Assembly (NCBI RefSeq): GCF_016808095.1
Contig: NC_068972.1
Location: 28,078,289 to 28,142,288 of the forward strand
Reading direction: 5' to 3'
DNA length: 64,000 nucleotides
Source of the DNA: Vigna angularis
Lineage: Eukaryota > Streptophyta > Magnoliopsida > Fabales > Fabaceae
The translations under genes were made by a program, and so were the position numbers. Positions 20,746-32,639 of this stretch are shown in pieces (position 1 is the stretch's first letter; each line of letters begins with the position of its first letter). The notes under the pieces are model-generated. The model saw nothing but the letters and a program-made list of their open reading frames with translations, was not told the DNA's origin and did not search any database.

Positions 20746-22228
20746 ACGTCCTTCTCTATCTCTATTTTCTCTTCTGTTTCTCCTTTGTCTAACTCAACTA
20801 TCTCCTCATTTGTGCTCTCCACCACTCTACATTCTTCTCTAGGGTTAACCTCAGTATTAGCCCCAAAATTTCTATTAGGCTTTTCTTCCACTTGCTTCGT
20901 AATCTGGCCCATCTGAATCTCCAAATTTTTGATAGCAACTTCAGTGCTCTTTTGGGTAGACTCAGTTTTCTGAATAAATTGTTTCACATTTTCTTCCATC
21001 TTTGTAAATCTTTCGTTAAATGAAGCAAACTGTTGCCATAGAGTTGGTTGTTGCTGTTTGAATTGACCATTTTGTCCAGCCTGCCCAATCTGCCCTTGAC
21101 CAATGCTTGGGTGTGGTTTCCACCCTTGATTGAAGTTCCCTTGACGGTATGGAAACTGGTTGGCCATAAAGTTCACATCTTCTAAAGCTTCTGCTGGAAA
21201 GGCACACTGACCATTTATGTGGTCACCTCCACATAATTCGCACAATTGAGATTGTACCTGTGCAGCAGTCTTCAACTCTTTAGGCAATTGAGCAAGTGTT
21301 TTGTAAGAGCTTTCAGTTGTTGAGTTAGAATTTTATTTTGTGCAAGCAAGGCATCATGTGTCTGTAATTGGAGAACTCCTTTTTGTTGCATAGGAGCTCC
21401 TCTCTCACTGTGCAGCTCATTATCACTAGTAGCCATGTTTTCTATAATCTGTGTTGCTTCCTCTGCAGTTTTCCATTTAATATTGCCTCCTGCTGAGGCG
21501 TCCAGCATCATCTTGGTTTGTGAACCAAGACCTCCAAGGAAAGTTAAGACTACTTCCTGATCTTCAAAACCATGCGTGGGAGTTTTACGTAACAAGCTTT
21601 TATACCTGTCCCATGCATGCCCCAGTGATTCTTCCATGCCCTGCTTAAATGAAGAAATCTCTTGCTTGCCTTTAGTCACCTTGGATTGTGGGAAGTACTT
21701 GTTTAAAAACTTTGTTACCACTACTTCCCACTCTGTGAAACTTTCTTATGGGAAAGAATTTAACCAAAGCTTAGCATTGCCTCCCAATGAGAAAGGAAAC
21801 AAGCTAAGTTTGATCGCTTCATCTGGCACCCCATTAATCTTGACTGTGTTGCAAATCTCATTGAAGGTAGTGAGGTGCTCATATAGGCTTTCATGAGATA
21901 ACCCATTGAATTGGTTGCTTTTCACCAGTTGAATCAGTGCTGGTTTAACCTCCATATTAGCTGCATTGACTCTAGGTCTAGCTATACTGTTAAAGTGCTG
22001 AGGTCCAGCTATATTGGTATAATCAGCAAGAGTTCTTCTGTTATTATTATTGTTCTCCATATTTTCTGTGCTATGGTCAGAACCCTGTGGTGATGGTTGC
22101 AACAGAGTTTCCGGAGAAGGAAAGAGTTCTCTAGATGTTCTGATTCTTCTCCTCCTTCTACTCTCGTCCAAACCTTCAAGAAGAGGTTCTGCACTTATCT
22201 TGCTCCTAGTTCGAATTGCCTCCTGCAT
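20746..22228 (-). pseudogene. A6 gag, truncated
   Basis: It starts [10 protein letters not shown] at 22228, as in A3. A nonsense codon (21746-21748) replaces the Glu after LNSFP, and a small indel near 21290 breaks the frame after LTKHL. The zinc knuckle CELCGGDHINGQC and the linker GNFNQGWKPHPS are intact. The C terminus is cut at the B junction. Confidence 0.8.
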
Positions 22229-22284
22229 ACACAAGAACACAAAACCCTAGAATTCTTGGTTAGCACAAAAAGATATAGGAGAAG

Positions 22285-22425
22285 ATAAAATATTCAGAGA
22301 ATAAAATAAAATAAAATAAAATAAAAACAGAAAAATAAAATAAAAACAGAAAAATAAAATAAAATAAAATAAAATAAAAACAGAAAAATAAAATAAAATA
22401 AAATAAAATAAAAAAAGAAAACAAG
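22285..22425 (-). repeat. A6 T-rich leader tract
   Basis: Repeats of AAAATA/AAAACAG on the plus strand; leader equivalent to those of the other A elements. Confidence 0.8.
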
Positions 22426-22495
22426 TCAAAGATAATGAATAATCACACAAATTAACCAGTTAAACCACGAGTCCCCGGAAACGGCGCCAAAAACT

Positions 22496-22840
22496 TGATG
22501 GACAAATTTATGAACACCGAAAACGGCGCCACAAACTTGTTTTACAATCGGCAAGTATGACCGAATCGTTTCAAGTAATAAACTTGGTAAGACCAAGTAT
22601 CGTTCTCCCAAAGGACTCACGGCCTAGTTTAGTTATGTGATTTGTTGATTAGCTAAGACTTAAGAACGAAATAATTGGATTTTAATATGCAAAAGACGAA
22701 AATAAACATGTATGCATGAGGATGATCAATGGCTAAAACAAAATACAAATACTTTCAATGGAATATATGGATGAGTATGTTGTTGGGATTCAATTCAACA
22801 TTCAATTCATCATTGTTAATGCCACTCTCTAAATTCCAAA
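22496..22840 (-). repeat. A6 partial 5' LTR
   Basis: It begins TGATGGACAAATTTATG and follows the A2-type LTR until about 22840, then switches to C sequence. The primer site lies at about 22472-22489, with one mismatch. Confidence 0.8.
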
Positions 22841-23513
22841 GCTCCAAAATTCCCTAAGGTTAAGGTAATCAAGGTTTTTTCACATAGGGCTAGTGTATGA
22901 GCTTCAAAACAAGGAAAACATAAGGCATAGGTTCAAAGGGGTTATCAAATGATCACAACAAGGCAGGCTTATTTGGCTAGAGAGGCTCAAGAACAAAACT
23001 GCCTTTATCACTTCCAAACATGCATATCAATCAAGAATTATCAACAAGAGTCAAGCCAAGTCATATGTGCAAGCAATCAAGAGACATATCACACACAAGA
23101 AAGACATAAAGTGGCTCAAATCTCACATAAGGTACTTCTGTCACAATCAATTCAACTCTCAAACATCATAATCATCTTCCAAGCAGAGAAAAGCAAGGAT
23201 TTCCAACCAACAAGAGTATCAATGAAGTGAAAGACACATCTACAACCTAAACAAAGTCCAGAAATCAAGAAAAACATGTAAAACTATACACAAGATAAAA
23301 CAAAAACTACCTAGAAAAGAAAAAATTTAACACGGAAAACAAAAACTAACAAAGAAAAATCAAAATCTCCCCCAATAGACCACAGTTAAACTACACAATG
23401 TCCTCAGTGTGTCACAAACAATAAGATCAGAGCAATCAATATAGTCAAAAGATGAAGGACAAGTGCAATAGAAGTGAGGAAAGGAGGAGAAGGGAAAAGA
23501 AAACTCCCCTGAG
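22841..23513 (-). other. C 3' noncoding region
   Basis: No gene is seen. On the minus strand a stretch near 23365-23400 reads CACTGAGGACATTGTG, then ATTGGGGGAGATTTTG, a purine-rich run that could be the polypurine tract or precede it. Confidence 0.45.
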
Positions 23514-25166
23514 TCATGATGGTTGTTGCCAATTTTGGACTAGCAGGGAGATGTATGCTACCACTGGATCCAACAATGGAGTTTTGAGGAGGAACTGCGT
23601 CATCCTCCAAATTTGATCAAGCAGGGAGATGTCCTCCACAGCTGGATCTAAGAAGAAGTGATTGTTGATGAGCATGTTCAGTTGATGCCTATTGATGTTG
23701 AAGCTGTTGTGTATACTTGCACCTTTGTCTTCCACCGTGGGTGTTTGTTGATCAAATTCATGTGTACCTCCTATAACTTGGTTAGTGCAATATGGCTCCA
23801 AGGAAATGACATGCAGAGGTATATCACCCAATCCCAATTTATCAGACTGAACCTCAAATATACTCTCAGAACATGAATCAATTTCAAATTTAAAAACCAT
23901 ATCATCAACAGACTCAGATTCATGTTCAGTGCATTGATAAGAAGTATTCAAATAGGATGGCAAAATTTGTTTCTCATCATGCAAAGAGTGGAAATGAAAA
24001 TCATGCTCATCAACATCATAATCATTAACAGCATACCCATCAGGTGCATAATCATGAACAACATAATCATCAACAGCATAATCAAACTCATGTATGTTTG
24101 CCTCCTCTTCCTTGAAGGTGGCTAAAGTGGTGGAAGATGAAAATGGTCTACCTGGATCAAAATTGCTGCTTGTACTTGCCTGGTCCTCCAAATCTTCAGC
24201 TGTCTCCTTAGGTGCAAGAGTAGGAACATAGGAAGGTGGGAAAGTACATGGCATAGTGAGCACATGACTCTGGTCCCCATCTCCTAGGTCGATGACACTA
24301 ACATCATTTTTTGGAAGTTGAACAGTCTGAAATGACAACTCCTCTGAATCTTGAGACTGTTCCTCAGCGAGCTGAGTGGCCATCTGTCCCATTTGATTGC
24401 TCAAACTCTGAATGTATGCTTTAGTCTCTTGCATGAACTGAATATTTTGAGTAGTCATCTGTTGAAACTGAATGCTCTGCATGGTCATCTGCTCTAACAA
24501 CTCCTTCAATTTAAGCTTAGAAGTGAAAGGCTGAGGAGCTAATTGTGCAGGCTCATCATATTACTGACTCTGGTATTGCTGGTGGACTGGTGAAGGCATA
24601 CAAGAATTCTGGAATGGTGGTGGTTCTTGATATTGATGTTGTGGAGTACCATACCATCCCATGTTAGAATCATTCCATCCAGGATCATTGTTATATGAAT
24701 CAAAATGATGCTGAGTAGGGAAGAATCTGTCCAAAAACAGATGCTTAAGATCTTCCCAACTAGTCTTGAATTTTGGAGGAAGATAATAAAGCCACCCCCA
24801 TGCTGCTCCTTCTAAGGGATGCGGGAATGCCTTTAAGAAAATGTGATCATCCAGGACATGTGGAGGTTTCATTACAAAGCAAATGAGATGGAACTTCTCC
24901 AAATGTTTATGTGGGCATTCACCTGCAAAACCATGAAACTTTGGCAGCAAATGTATCAGTCTAGTGGTGAAAACACAATGATCATCATCCTCATTTGATG
25001 TAACCGACTCCCAATGAGCACTCTCACGAGTGGGAGGATGAGTCATATTGTTCTCAACATAGAAATTAGCATGAGAACCATAATAAGAGTAACATGCAAA
25101 AGGAGAATCATAATCATAGACACAGGTAGAAGAAGCAGTATGTTCATAATCAAAATAGGTAGACAT
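23514..25166 (-). pseudogene. C gag-like ORF with one in-frame stop
   Basis: It starts MSTYFDYEH at 25166. A stop codon at about 24558-24560 separates two frames that are otherwise continuous, about 550 codons in all. Residues of about 75-160 resemble a retrotransposon gag (LLPKFHGFAGECPHKHLEKF, FPHPLEGAAWGWLYYLP, LFLDRFFP). The second half has a predicted helical Gln/Met-rich segment, then a run of DY-containing repeats (DYAVDDYVVHDY...). I see no zinc knuckle and no protease. The stop may be recent. Confidence 0.65.
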
Positions 25167-25348
25167 GGTGAAAGAAGGGGGAAGGTAGAAAGGAAATGCT
25201 CAAAATTACAAAACAAACAAAACAAAACACAATTAAACACACAATACGCACACACAATAGCGCACACACAAAATAGAACATGACATCACAACACAAGACA
25301 AAACACAACCCACACTAACACAACAAAGACCTAAAACCAAACCGTTGG

Positions 25349-25367
25349 TCCTCGACAACGGCGCCGA
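25349..25367 (-). other. C primer-binding site
   Basis: On the minus strand CGGCGCCGTTGTCGAGGA resembles the tRNA-Asp complement with three differences, directly after the LTR end. Confidence 0.6.
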
Positions 25368-25371
25368 AATT

Positions 25372-26276
25372 TGATGAGGTCGCTCCCGATACAAATTTGA
25401 TGTGCATTAAGAATGTAGTATAGACTAGGAAGTGACTCCTAGGTTGTCTCTCAAGGACCAAATGTGGTTCGAGGCTTAGGTCAAACACGTAGTGGGGGGG
25501 TTTTGAAAGTGTTTTTGTGATTCAAAATGAACTAAATTAAAACTGGAAATTAAATACAACCAAACATAATTGAAAACATTGAAATAAATTGACAAAGCAT
25601 GAAGATCGAACAGTCCTACAAATGACCGAACGGTTCTACATTGAGACCGAACGGTCTCTAAAGCAAGTGAGGAAATTGGAAATGTAGGAAGATAAAGAAG
25701 CCGAACAGAATAGACAACATAGTGAACGGAAACAATAAACTGAACACTCCTAAAGCAAGGTGTGTAAACTAATTAAAATGCAGTAGATAATAAAGAAACT
25801 CATCTAACGCTATTGAAATGCAACGCTTAAGCTAAAAAGTTAAATGCACATTGCAGCAGGAACAAATAAAATGCCAAATTGCTTGACCAATTGAAATGCA
25901 CGGATAATTCAGCTGCTATTGGAATTGCAATGAGTGAACTAAAAAAGTAAAATGCTGATTGTATTAATCTATCAATGCATATTCATCATGGCAAAAGTAC
26001 TAAAAGAAGAAGAAATGCGTGAATGTGAGTAATGCTCTTGGTCCATGCGTTAAGAAAGAAAGAAAAAAAAGAGACTTTGTCACCATGTGCACATTCTTCC
26101 AGCCAACATCACCGCTTCCTCTTGCAAACCGAGTCAGGGCCTCCTATTCTAAAAGTAAAATCTGCTTCTTCCAATGCTCCTTTCTCCAATTCTATGAAAA
26201 AATGTTTTTCTCTTAAGCAAATGAAAGCTGCACTTCTTTCAATGAAATCAGCATTTTCAAAATAATATCACCATGT
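25372..26276 (-). repeat. C 5' LTR, 3' part
   Basis: It includes short inverted words such as GACCGAACGGTCT near 25620-25665. The remainder of the LTR is at 32068-32639. No gene lies here. Confidence 0.75.
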
Positions 26277-27305
26277 TGATAACAGTTGAAAAACTGTTAT
26301 TTTTATGCTTGAAATTGATACTAAAAGCAACCTTTAACCCTTAGAAACTAGCTTGAAATCATGCTTTTGATCATATTTTCAGAAATAAGAGAGCTGGACA
26401 GGTTAATGATTGATTTCAGTGTTTTTGTGCAGGTTTTAAGGTGAATTTGGTGAAAGAAGTGAAGAAGGAGAGAGATGGAATCAGAAAAGACATCAAAAAG
26501 TGCAAAAGGAGAAGCCGCAACTGCCGCTCAGCGGTAGTTTACCGTGAATATCTTTCATTCTTTCATTATTATTCATCTAGTTTCACCATGAATATGGTGA
26601 ACTAAACCTTGTATTGTTGTTGGGGAATCAATGTAGTCTTGTGAAACTCTCATATATGGAATTTGTTTTTACATCTTATATTTAAGACCTATGCTTTCTT
26701 TCATCATTAGTTAGGGTTTTTCCTCTTTGCTCAATGCTTGCTTTGTTTAACTCATTCACTGCATGATTATTGATTTTGTCGATACGGGAACGTACGGGGA
26801 AGTCTAGATCCGGGGAATTTCTCCCAATAGTATATTGGTTGCCGTTAAGCTCCTGCACTAAAAGAACTAATTATTAAGAATGCTAGGAATCGTATGAACT
26901 CGTAATTAGGGATAGGCCTTCTAGACAAGGTAATTTAGAGAGTGGCATTAACAATGATGAAAAGAATGTTGAATTCCTAAAGTATATGAGAGTGGATAAG
27001 ATGAAATTGATAACCCCAACAACATACTCATCCATATATTCCATTGAAGTATTTGTATTTTGTTTTAGCCATTGATCAAATTCATGCATACATGTTTATT
27101 TTCTGTTTTGCATATTAAACTCAAATTATTTCGTTCTTAAGTCTTAAATAATCAACGAATCACATAACTAAACTAGGCCGTGAGTCCTTTGGGAGAACGA
27201 TACTTGGTCTTACCAAGTTTATTACTTGAAACGATTCGGTCATACTTGCCGATTGTAAAACAAGTTTGTGGCACCGTATTTCGGTGTTCATAATTTTGTC
27301 CATCA
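26277..27305 (+). repeat. A2 5' LTR with internal deletion
   Basis: It is 1029 bp against 1321 bp for the 3' copy. The gap begins after GGTAGTTTACCG near 26545 and resumes at ATCTTTCATTC, so the palindromes, TATA box and start region are lost. This copy can no longer start its own genomic RNA. Confidence 0.88.
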
Positions 27306-27311
27306 AGTTTT

Positions 27312-27329
27312 TGGCGCCGTTGCCGGGGA
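27312..27329 (+). other. A2 primer-binding site, tRNA-Asp
   Basis: TGGCGCCGTTGCCGGGGA, a perfect match as in A1. Confidence 0.86.
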
Positions 27330-27394
27330 CTCGTGGTTTAACTAGTTTATTTGTTTGATTATTGATTATCTTTGACTTGTTTTTGAATTTTTAA

Positions 27395-27560
27395 TTTAAA
27401 TTTCGAATTTTTTATTTTTTCTATTTATATTTTTCAGTTTTATTTTATTTTATTTTATTTTATTTTATTGGTTATTATTTTATTTTATTTTATTTTTCGG
27501 TTTTTATTTTATTTTTCTGTTTTTATTTTTCTGTTTTTATTTCCTATCTTCTTATCTTTT
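27395..27560 (+). repeat. A2 T-rich leader tract
   Basis: TTTTA and TTTTTATTTT repeats; same position as in A1 and A5. Confidence 0.82.
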
Positions 27561-27651
27561 CAATTATATCCTTTGATTTGTTTTTATCTATCTTCTCTAT
27601 CTTTTTGTGCTAACAAATATTTTCTAGAGTTTTGTGCCTAATGTTTGCAGA

Positions 27652-28651
27652 ATGCAATTTGATCAAGAATTTAACTATATGGGCACTCAAATTCTACTAA
27701 GGTAATTTCAACCACTGGTGGGAACCTCACTCAAGCATGAATAACAGTCAATTTTGGCAAGCTGTCAAACAATTTAAGAATCTACCACCACAACAATGGC
27801 AGCAAAAACCCTCTCTATCGGGAAGAAGGATAACGTTGGAGGAGGCAGTTCAACAGTACATACAGATACCTAATTGTCATCACAAAAACACTCAAGCTGC
27901 CGAAGAATTTGATAGGTCGCCACCACAAGAATGGCAACAACAACCCTCTCTATCAGAAAGTTTGGATGACACCCTTCAACGATTTTTGAAAAATTCCGAC
28001 TCTACTCAGAAAAGCATTGAAGAATCATGTAAAAGGATGGAGATGCACCTTCGTTACATTAGTCAGAGATTGAACGTTAAGGTTAATACTGAAGTTAACC
28101 TTAAGGAGGAAGGTCAAGCTATTGTCACTGAAAGTGACAAGATTTTTGTTGAGGAAAAAATAGGAAGAGATGAGGAAAAGATAGAGAAAAAAGAAAAAGA
28201 AGAGTTGAGTGAGAAAGATAAAGATGAAGAAAAAGAAAAAGAAGTGGTTGAGAGAGAAGAGAGAAAGAAAATTTGTGTGAAAATAAAGAAGTTGAGGAGA
28301 AAAAGAGAAAGGAAGAAAAAAATAAAAGAAAAGAAAAAGAGAAAATTTGGGGAGAGGAAGCGTAAGAAAAAGAAGATGAGAGGAAAGAAGAAGGAATCAT
28401 ATGAAAAATCCCATCCTCATATAAAGAAGAATCATAGGAAAGAAAAGAAATTTAAGTGCTTTATGGAAATCTTCAAGAAATTGGAGATTAAAGTTCCTAT
28501 GATTGAGACACTGCAACAGGTTCCTGGTTTGATCAAATTTCTAAAGTTGTTCAGTAGAAAGAAGAAGAAAAAGAAGATGGAACTTGAACTTTACTGGGTC
28601 AAGCTAGTGACGTTAAAAGAGCGCTTGCTGGGAGGCAACCCAGTGATTTAA
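27652..28651 (+). pseudogene. A2 mini-gag, frameshifted
   Basis: The ATG at 27652 opens MQFDQEFNYMG, but an extra base near 27690 shifts the frame. The main open part is 27737-28651. Compared with A1 it carries an extra partial copy of the QQWQQ...SLSG segment. It has the same Lys/Glu-rich block and the KLEIKVPMIETLQQVPG segment, and reads on into the conserved downstream motif (WVKLVTLKERLLGGNP). Confidence 0.72.
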
Positions 28652-28905
28652 GAACTTTTAATTTTTGGTTTGGTGATGTAATTTTGAACTTTTGGGTATT
28701 TTTGTTTTTGTTATAAGTTTGTTACAGGGTTTACATCTACTGATGGATGTTAGGCGGAAGAGTATCTACTGAAGGATACTATGTTTGTATACACCTACTG
28801 ATGGGTGTTGGTAAGAAATTTTTGCACCTACTTATGGGTGCTGGAGGATTTTGGGTCAGGCTCGTGATGTTAAACAAGCGCTACCTGGGAGGCAACCCAG
28901 TTGAT
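28607..28905 (+). other. hairpin array between conserved motifs (A2)
   Basis: Hairpins lie at 28733-28750 (ACATC), 28761-28780 (AGTATC), 28791-28808 (ACACC) and 28824-28841 (GCACC), all exactly paired, with loops TACTGATG, TACTGAAG, TACTGATG and TACTTATG. Conserved motifs lie at about 28610-28650 and 28862-28903. Confidence 0.72.
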
Positions 28906-29051
28906 TGATTATATTTTTGTTTGTTCTGCTTTAGTTGCATAATAGGAATTTGCATGAGTGATCTGAGAATTTAATTGTAGGGAACCAGTGAGGGGCATGA
29001 GTAGGAGGCACCTAGGTTAAGCTAGAAAGAAGAAGAAAACTTCCCGAAAGT

Positions 29052-29131
29052 GCCGCTGAGCGGTAGTATCGCAGACTGGGCTTAGGTTGCCCCTTAGCGG
29101 AACCTGAGCCCATTAGGGTATTTTTATACCC
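29052..29131 (+). promoter_or_regulatory. putative internal promoter (A2)
   Basis: One CCGCTGAGCGG near 29053, a CCCCTTAGCGG box, then GGGTAT-TTTT-ATACCC at 29116-29131. Confidence 0.4.
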
Positions 29132-29381
29132 CAAGCTGCGTTTTAGTTTTCTTTTCAGAATCTTCTTTGCACACACACTCCTACATACCTTTTCAAAGGT
29201 TCTCCACATCTTTTCCCTCTTTCCTCTTGAGAAAATCTCCCTTTCACTCACTTTCTCACTAGTTTTCCATCTAAGTTTGGGGTTGGGAGAGAGCATCATT
29301 GAAGGGGCTGATTTCTTCATTGTGGTTTACTAATGCTTAACAATGTATCTTTTGGTTTTGTGAATTATGTTTGATGCAGGG

Positions 29382-29459
29382 ATGGCCTCCTCATCGGGCA
29401 AAAAGAATCAAGACTATAAGATCCAAGAAGAGGAGGATACAGATGATAGCTCAAATTGA
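29382..29459 (+). CDS. A2 mini second ORF, 25 codons
   Basis: It reads MASSSGKKNQDYKIQEEED and ends DDSSN. This is the start and acidic end of the A0 second ORF with the core removed, and here without a stop. The A1 copy has the same structure with one nonsense codon, so the deletion is a subfamily trait. It is probably functionless. Confidence 0.45.
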   Translation: MASSSGKKNQDYKIQEEEDTDDSSN

Positions 29460-30733
29460 TGAGGAGATTGAGATAGCATTTACTGATGAATGCTATCATA
29501 ATTAGAGCAAAACTTATGCTTTTGTTGGTTTAAGTGTTCTGTACGTAGTTATTTTTGTTTTAGATTAAGGTTGATGTACTCTATTGGAAACCTGGTTTGT
29601 TATGATGGGTTGCTATTGACTGTGATTGTGTGATAAGTAATGCTTGATGATGATTATTGATTGATTAATGTTGAGATAGATGTGCACATAAAATGCTTAT
29701 ACAGGTGATTCACAAGCTTTGTGAACAATTGCAGGATATTATGATTGTGATTGTGAGATTAAGCAGGATGTGTATGTAAAATGTGAATGAGCTTATATGT
29801 GAGGTTTTAAGCTCTAGAGTTTTTATTGATTGAATGCTATTACTTTGGAAACATGAATGATTTTGCCCAGGTTTTCTATGATTGAATCAATTGCTTGTTT
29901 TGCATCATATGATCAAGGCCGTTTGTTGGAACCCTTTTTATTGGCCAAATTCATAAAGTTAGCCCATTAAAAGAGAACACTTTGTGTTCTATCCTTTGAA
30001 CCCTTAGCCTTGAACATAAATTGAAAACCCTTGTTGAAAAGCTTTACCTTGAGTTAAGTAGAAAATCTTGTGTGGTATTGTTAAATGTTCAAGTTTGGGG
30101 TTGTTGGGAAAACATGAAAAGAAAAGCATTGAGCTAAGAGCTAGAAAGTAAGAATATGCAGAGAAAAAGAAAAAGAGAAGAGAAGAAAAAGAAGTAAAGC
30201 TCAATGCAAATACAAAGGTAAAAGAAAGTTGGGAATAAATAAGATGATTATGTTGTTATGATTCTCTTAACTCAAGGATTTTGTGATCCAGAAAAACCAA
30301 TTTTCTTGTTAGCCCAGCCACGTTATAAGCCACTGAAAAGTCCTTATGATGATGCATGCTTGTTAATGTTTTTAATTGTGGTTAAATGAAAGGCAAAGTT
30401 GATTCATGTGACATTGTGATAGTGGAGTGAATGAGTGATTACCTCTTATACACTTGAGTGTGAGTGAAACACTTTACCTGGTGAGGAAGTATTCCATGAG
30501 CACATGAACATCCATGCTTAATTGATTGATTATTCATGAAAAATAGCATTTGTTGGATATTAAATAACTTTGTGAACACTAAAGCATTTGCACATCTTGA
30601 TTGAAATCTTGGTCATAAGTTTGATTGAAGTTTTTACTTATCTTGAAAAGAAGATTTTTGAATGAGTGGACCATCATATGAATTGGTAGAAGATTGAGTT
30701 ACATCTTGTTTGCTTGAGGACAAGCAAAGTTCT
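29460..30733 (+). other. A2 3' noncoding region
   Basis: No gene is seen. A hairpin at 29472-29497 has 9-bp arms. A second AAGTTTGGGGTTG occurs near 30091-30103. Confidence 0.68.
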
Positions 30734-30746
30734 AAGTTTGGGGTTG
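30734..30746 (+). other. A2 polypurine tract
   Basis: AAGTTTGGGGTTG, immediately before the 3' LTR. Confidence 0.68.
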
Positions 30747-32067
30747 TGATAACAATTGAAAAACTGTTATTTTTATGCTTGAAATTGATACTAAAAGCAA
30801 CCTTTAACCCTTAGAAACTAGCTTGAAATCATGCTATTGTTCATATTTTCATAAATAAGAGAGCTGCACAGGTTTATGCTTGATTTCAGTGTTTTTGTGC
30901 AGGTTTTAAGGTGAATTTGGTGAAAGGAGTGAAGAAGGAGAGAGATGGAATAAGAAAAGACATCAAAAAGTGCAAAAGGAGAAGCCGCAACTACCGCTCA
31001 ACGGCAATTTACCGCTGAGCGGCACTCAGGAGCTCACGGGGGATCCGCTGAGGGGCAAAATGGCCGTTGAGGGGAAGAACCGAGCTCGCGCACTTACCGC
31101 TGAGCGGTAGTTTACCGCTGAGCGGCACTTTTATGGGCTTGGGCCTAACTTTTCTGTAATTTACGAATAGTATATAAGCTTTAGGGTTTCCTAGGGTTTG
31201 TATCTTTAGCTGTGACGAAGCAAATACTCTCTTTTCCACCCTTTTGAAGGAGGATCTTGGATGCTCAGGCTACCTCTTCACCTTTTTAGGGTTTTATCTT
31301 TCATTCTTTCATTATTATTCATCTAGTTTCACCATGAATATGGTGAACTAAACCTTGTATTGTTGTTGGGGAATCAATGTAGTCTTGTGAAACTCTCATA
31401 TATGGAATTTGTTTTTACATCTTATATTTAAGACCTATGCTTTCTTTCATCATTAGTTAGGGTTTTTCCTCTTTGCTCAATGCTTGCTTTGTTTAACTCA
31501 TTCACTGCATGATTATTGATTTTGTCGATACGGGAACGTACGGGGAAGTCTAGATCCGGGGAAGTCTAGATCCGGGGAATTTCTCCCAATAGTATATTGG
31601 TTGCCGTTAAGCTCCTACACTAAAAGAACTAATTATTAAGAATGCTAGGAATCGTATGAACTCGTAATTAGGGATAGGCCTTCTAGACAAGGTAATTTAG
31701 AGAGTGGCATTAACAATGATGAAAAGAACGTTGAATTCCTAAAGTATATGAGAGTGGATAAGATGAAATTGATAACCCCAACAACATACTCATCCATATA
31801 TTCCATTGAAGTATTTGTATTTTGTTTTAGCCATTGATCAAATTCATGCATACATGTTTATTTTCTGTTTTTCATATTAAACTCAAATTATTTCGTTCTT
31901 AAGTCTTAAATAATCAACGAATCACATAACTAAACTAGACCGTGAGTCCTTTGGGAGAACGATACTTGGTCTTACCAAGTTTATTACTTGAAACGATTCG
32001 ATCATACTTGCCGATTGTAAAACAAGTTTGTGGCGCCGTATTTCGGTGTTCATAAATTTTTCCATCA
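30747..32067 (+). repeat. A2 3' LTR
   Basis: It is 1321 bp. A TATATA is at 31171-31176, with palindromes at about 30994-31128. It carries a local 18-base tandem duplication (GGGGAAGTCTAGATCC unit) near 31545-31580. The terminal inverted repeat has one mismatch (CAATTG for CAGTTG). Confidence 0.9.
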
Positions 32068-32639
32068 CATGGCATAAGCAAAATAAATTGACCGTAAGTT
32101 ATCAAAGAAAGTGTGCTTCTCAATTTGATCCAAAATCCCGTAACAGCATGCTACCCATTTCTACAAATTAAAAAATGCTCAAAGAAAACTCTAATGAAGG
32201 TGGCGGCTGGACAACCCTTTAACGTTAAAGTACCCTCTTTTATGAGGGTGGGGCTGCACAAAAAAAACCTAGGGTGCCAAGTCTCCCACCCCACTTTTGG
32301 GCTTAGTCAATTTTTCCAAAAATTAGCCCAATCTACAAAAGTTAGTCCAAAAATCCTAAATCATTAAATTACAATATAACTAATTCTAAAATGTCTATGT
32401 GGAGAGTCTTGAATTATTTGGCAGTCTTCCTAATGTCCCCAAAATATTATCCAACAATTTCCCTGTAATTAATAACGCAAATAATTAGCCTCAAATAATT
32501 GAAATTAATTAAAATAAGAATTTCAGGTCAAATTAATCACAATTAGTAAAAATGGGGAAATAATAGACATTCAAGCACAATTCCCTAATTAAATATGGCA
32601 TGATAAGGTAAGTGAAGTCAAGAAAATATTGACTCATCA
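32068..32639 (-). repeat. C 5' LTR, 5' part
   Basis: On the minus strand it starts TGATGAGTCAATATTTTC and includes an AGTCAA/TTGACT inverted repeat at its very start. No gene is present in this stretch. Confidence 0.75.

Larger units (their letters stand above)
20746..22840 (-). mobile_element. A6: truncated A-family element (5' part)
   Basis: On the minus strand it holds a partial 5' LTR (22496-22840), primer site, AT-rich leader and gag up to a point upstream of the charged region. Both ends are abrupt junctions with other elements, without recognisable LTR ends or target duplications. Confidence 0.8.
26277..32067 (+). mobile_element. A2: non-autonomous A-family element inserted in C LTR
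   Basis: Flanks are CATGT on the left and CATGG on the right, a duplication with one mismatch. The interior has a primer site, T-rich leader, broken mini-gag, hairpin array, internal promoter, mini second ORF and polypurine tract. The 5' LTR has lost about 290 bases including its TATA box, whereas the 3' LTR is full length. Confidence 0.9.
22841..32639 (-). mobile_element. C: gag-only LTR element of another family, LTR split by A2
   Basis: The minus-strand order is LTR (32639-32068 joined to 26276-25372), primer site, leader, gag-like ORF, 3' noncoding sequence. A2 occupies 26277-32067. The LTR has the inverted ends TGATGAG and CTCATCA, about 1.47 kb in total. The 3' LTR is missing, lost at the A6 junction near 22840. 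No protease or pol is present. Its right end lies in a second-ORF fragment (E). Confidence 0.8.

Noticed and set aside
26019..26265. Short frames in the C LTR near A2
   Set aside because: Two overlapping frames of similar size in LTR sequence; no support for coding.
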